A program made the position numbers and the translations under genes. Below, piece by piece: positions 32,629 through 34,112 of a stretch of DNA of 34,112 nucleotides. This stretch comes from Emticicia aquatilis (GTDB lineage Bacteria > Bacteroidota > Bacteroidia > Cytophagales > Spirosomataceae). Positions within the stretch are counted from its first letter, which is position 1, and every line of letters begins with the position of its first letter. The notes below the pieces were generated by a model, which was not told the origin of the DNA, made no database searches, and saw nothing but the letters and a program-made list of their open reading frames with translations. The DNA lies in the NCBI RefSeq assembly GCF_014644295.1, contig NZ_BMKK01000026.1, positions 1-34,112 of the forward strand, given 5' to 3'.

Positions 32629-33487
32629 GCTAAGGCACCAAACGGTCTATACTTATGTAAATCCTGTTGATAATTACCAAAGTGTGCTTTGTTTAGAACC
32701 GCTATCGCAGCCCACTCAACTATGCCACAACTTTGATTTAGCAATTGAGCCACAGCCCACTAAGGTCTATGGCCGCAAAGACTTTTTTGGTAATACTCAG
32801 CATTATTTTTCTTTGCACGAGTCGCATAAAATATTGAAAGTGATTGCTTCGAGTGAAATTGAGATATTACCCCGAACTTCCATGGCTATAAGTGCGGTTA
32901 CGTGTGAGGAAGCAAAAACGAAGTTTCAGAATGACAATGCTTTAAAAATTGAGGTTTTGCAATATCAACTTCCAAGTCAGTTTATCAAATGGGACGATGA
33001 AATTAAGGCTTTTGCCGAAACTTGTCTTTCGCCCAATGTGCCGCTCTTTGAGGGTGTAAGTAAACTTTCTGCTAAAATTTTCCACGAATTTCAGTTTAAA
33101 TCAGGTTTTACGAGTGTAAATACACCCCTCAAAACCGTCTTGAAAGAACGCAAAGGTGTATGTCAAGACTTCTCACATTTGGCCATTGCGTGCTTGCGAA
33201 GCGTTGGTTTGGCAGCTCGCTACGTGAGTGGTTATATCGAAACAATTCCGCCAAAAGGAAAGCCTAAATTACAAGGTTCGGATGCATCGCACGCTTGGAT
33301 TTCGGTTTATATTCCCGAAATGGGTTGGTGCGAATTTGACCCAACTAATAACCTCATTCCGAGCGATAAGCATATCGTTACGGCCTATGGTCGAGATTAT
33401 GCCGATGTCGCACCACTTAAAGGTATTATTTTTAGTTCGGGTGAGCATAAAGTGGCAGTAGAAGTTGATGTGATTCGTGAAGATTGA
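32618..33487 (+). CDS. Transglutaminase-like cysteine protease family protein
   Basis: A 289-residue protein with a bacterial-transglutaminase N domain (MKYKLRHQTVYTYVNPVDNY) and a papain-like core. The triad is intact: Cys182 (KGVCQDFSHL), His225 (DASHAWISVYIPE) and Asp241 (CEFDPTNN). No signal peptide, so probably cytoplasmic. It overlaps the ATP-grasp/alpha-E gene by 11 bp, the standard order in this cluster type. It may hydrolyse or transfer the peptide made by the ATP-grasp enzyme. In some genomes the same cluster includes a proteasome-like Anbu subunit; none is seen within this window. Confidence 0.93.
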   Translation: MKYKLRHQTVYTYVNPVDNYQSVLCLEPLSQPTQLCHNFDLAIEPQPTKVYGRKDFFGNTQHYFSLHESHKILKVIASSEIEILPRTSMAISAVTCEEAKTKFQNDNALKIEVLQYQLPSQFIKWDDEIKAFAETCLSPNVPLFEGVSKLSAKIFHEFQFKSGFTSVNTPLKTVLKERKGVCQDFSHLAIACLRSVGLAARYVSGYIETIPPKGKPKLQGSDASHAWISVYIPEMGWCEFDPTNNLIPSDKHIVTAYGRDYADVAPLKGIIFSSGEHKVAVEVDVIRED

Positions 33488-33497
33488 TGCTAAAGCA

Positions 33498-34004
33498 ATG
33501 ATAGAAACCGAACGCCTGATTTTACGACCGCTGACTTACGAGCAATTACTCAAATACAGCAATTTAGATGATTCTTTAGAAAAAGAACTCAATACCGAAA
33601 AATCTCCGAGAAGTATATCTCCCGAACTCCGTGAAGCCCTCGACTACGGCATTATTCCGCATGTAGCGGACGAACGCCAAAACTACCTTTTCTCCACACT
33701 TTGGACGATTATCTCGAAAGAAAGCAACAAAATGGTAGGTGATGTGTGCTTCAAAGGCGAACCCAACATTGATGGAGAAATAGAAATCAGCTACGGTACA
33801 CACTTTGAGTTTAGACGAAAAGGCTACATGACCGAAGCCGTTGGCGAGATGCTTAAATGGGCAAAAACACAATCGAGTGTGATGAAGGTTTTGGCAAATA
33901 CCGAAAAAAATAACCTTTCTTCGCAGCGTGTGTTACGCAACAACAGCTTTTCACAAATTGGCGAAACCGATGGGATTGTTTATTGGGAGATTCGGGTGAA
34001 ATAA
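33498..34004 (+). CDS. GNAT (RimJ/RimL-like) N-acetyltransferase
   Basis: A 168-residue acetyl-CoA-dependent acetyltransferase. The start at 33498 (MIETERLILRPLTYEQL) is the usual RimJ/RimL-type N terminus; earlier in-frame codons overlap the previous gene. The acetyl-CoA loop appears as YGTHFEFRRKGYMTEAVGEM, the V-strand part as MVGDVCFKG and IEISY, and the C-terminal part as VLANTEKNNLSSQRVLRNNS. The substrate is unknown: ribosomal protein, antibiotic or small amine are all possible. It begins 10 bp after the transglutaminase stop and may belong to the peptide-tag cluster, but this is not a standard partner that I know of. Confidence 0.88.
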   Translation: MIETERLILRPLTYEQLLKYSNLDDSLEKELNTEKSPRSISPELREALDYGIIPHVADERQNYLFSTLWTIISKESNKMVGDVCFKGEPNIDGEIEISYGTHFEFRRKGYMTEAVGEMLKWAKTQSSVMKVLANTEKNNLSSQRVLRNNSFSQIGETDGIVYWEIRVK

Positions 34005-34046
34005 ACATTTTGAGTCACTGGCTTTTTTCCTTCGATTATATTGCAT

Positions 34047-34112
34047 TGTAGAGACGTTGCATGTGCCGAGCGAAGTAGGGTTGAACCCTATTAAGGCGAA
34101 ATGGAGTTGTCC
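34047..34112. repeat. Right-end dispersed repeat
   Basis: TGTAGAGACGTTGCA then TGTGCCGAGCGAAGTAGGG (34047-34080) is the inverted counterpart of 34-68 with one base difference. The next 32 bases are partly similar to the reverse complement of positions 1-33. It lies 42 bp after the GNAT gene and might also act as a terminator. Confidence 0.75.

Noticed and set aside
1-34112. Composite transposon or integrative element bounded by the terminal inverted repeats
   Set aside because: There is no recombinase, integrase or transposase apart from the RAYT, the genes are mostly ordinary metabolism, and the repeat resembles a dispersed intergenic element. Kept only as a low-level inversion hypothesis.

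Overview
The window looks like chromosomal DNA of a Bacteroidota bacterium, most likely Cytophagales (Runella/Emticicia/Flectobacillus-like). The evidence is an AT-rich composition, start codons without Shine-Dalgarno sequences, TAnnTTTG-type -7 boxes, signal peptides ending in 'FAQ', and the gene families present. The genus is inference. I see no rRNA, tRNA, CRISPR array, phage structural genes or replication origin.

Layout. (1) 1-2000, minus strand: an outer-membrane barrel protein and a threonine aldolase. (2) 2113-4947: an isoquinoline-1-oxidoreductase-like pair (2Fe-2S subunit plus Tat-exported molybdenum subunit), preceded by a 15-bp-period repeat and closed by a terminator. (3) 4977-11846: an NAD-salvage cluster, nrtR - prs-like - TPR/DUF2971 - kptA - PPP phosphatase - RAYT transposase with REP/BIME - nadV, with three NrtR-like operators placed on two promoters and a strong terminator at the end. 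(4) 11859-14310: a small secreted ORF, an ABC-F ATPase and an Lrp/AsnC regulator. (5) 14497-16636: the threonine-degradation pair tdh-kbl, divergent from the Lrp gene. (6) 16705-18436: an ATE-like aminoacyl-tRNA-protein transferase and a PNPOx-like flavoprotein. (7) 18566-22743: a TetR regulator, an NAD(P)-binding protein and a second oxidoreductase pair. (8) 22775-26273: an SMP-30-like secreted protein, an AAA ATPase with a PD-(D/E)XK-like C terminus behind a twin 33-bp inverted repeat, and a Tat-exported TIM-barrel protein. (9) 26409-34004: a circularly permuted ATP-grasp/alpha-E/transglutaminase cluster plus a GNAT acetyltransferase. Related inverted repeats lie at the two ends of the window.

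The most interesting region is the NAD cluster. KptA/Tpt1 enzymes consume NAD+ and release nicotinamide. NadV-type enzymes recapture nicotinamide using a PRPP-type donor, which Prs-type enzymes make. NrtR repressors are known to respond to ADP-ribose. The Prs-like protein is short and divergent and sits with NadV. That makes it a candidate for the phage-described NARP1 chemistry (ADP-ribose pyrophosphate synthase plus nicotinamide ADP-ribose transferase), in which case NrtR would sense the substrate of the pathway it controls. The assignments are from sequence; the NARP1 reading and the functional link to KptA are inference.

A recurring feature is a set of small palindromic or periodic intergenic repeats of at least five different kinds. 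Two are tied to likely regulation: the NrtR boxes and the AGCCAAA...TTTGGCT pairs.
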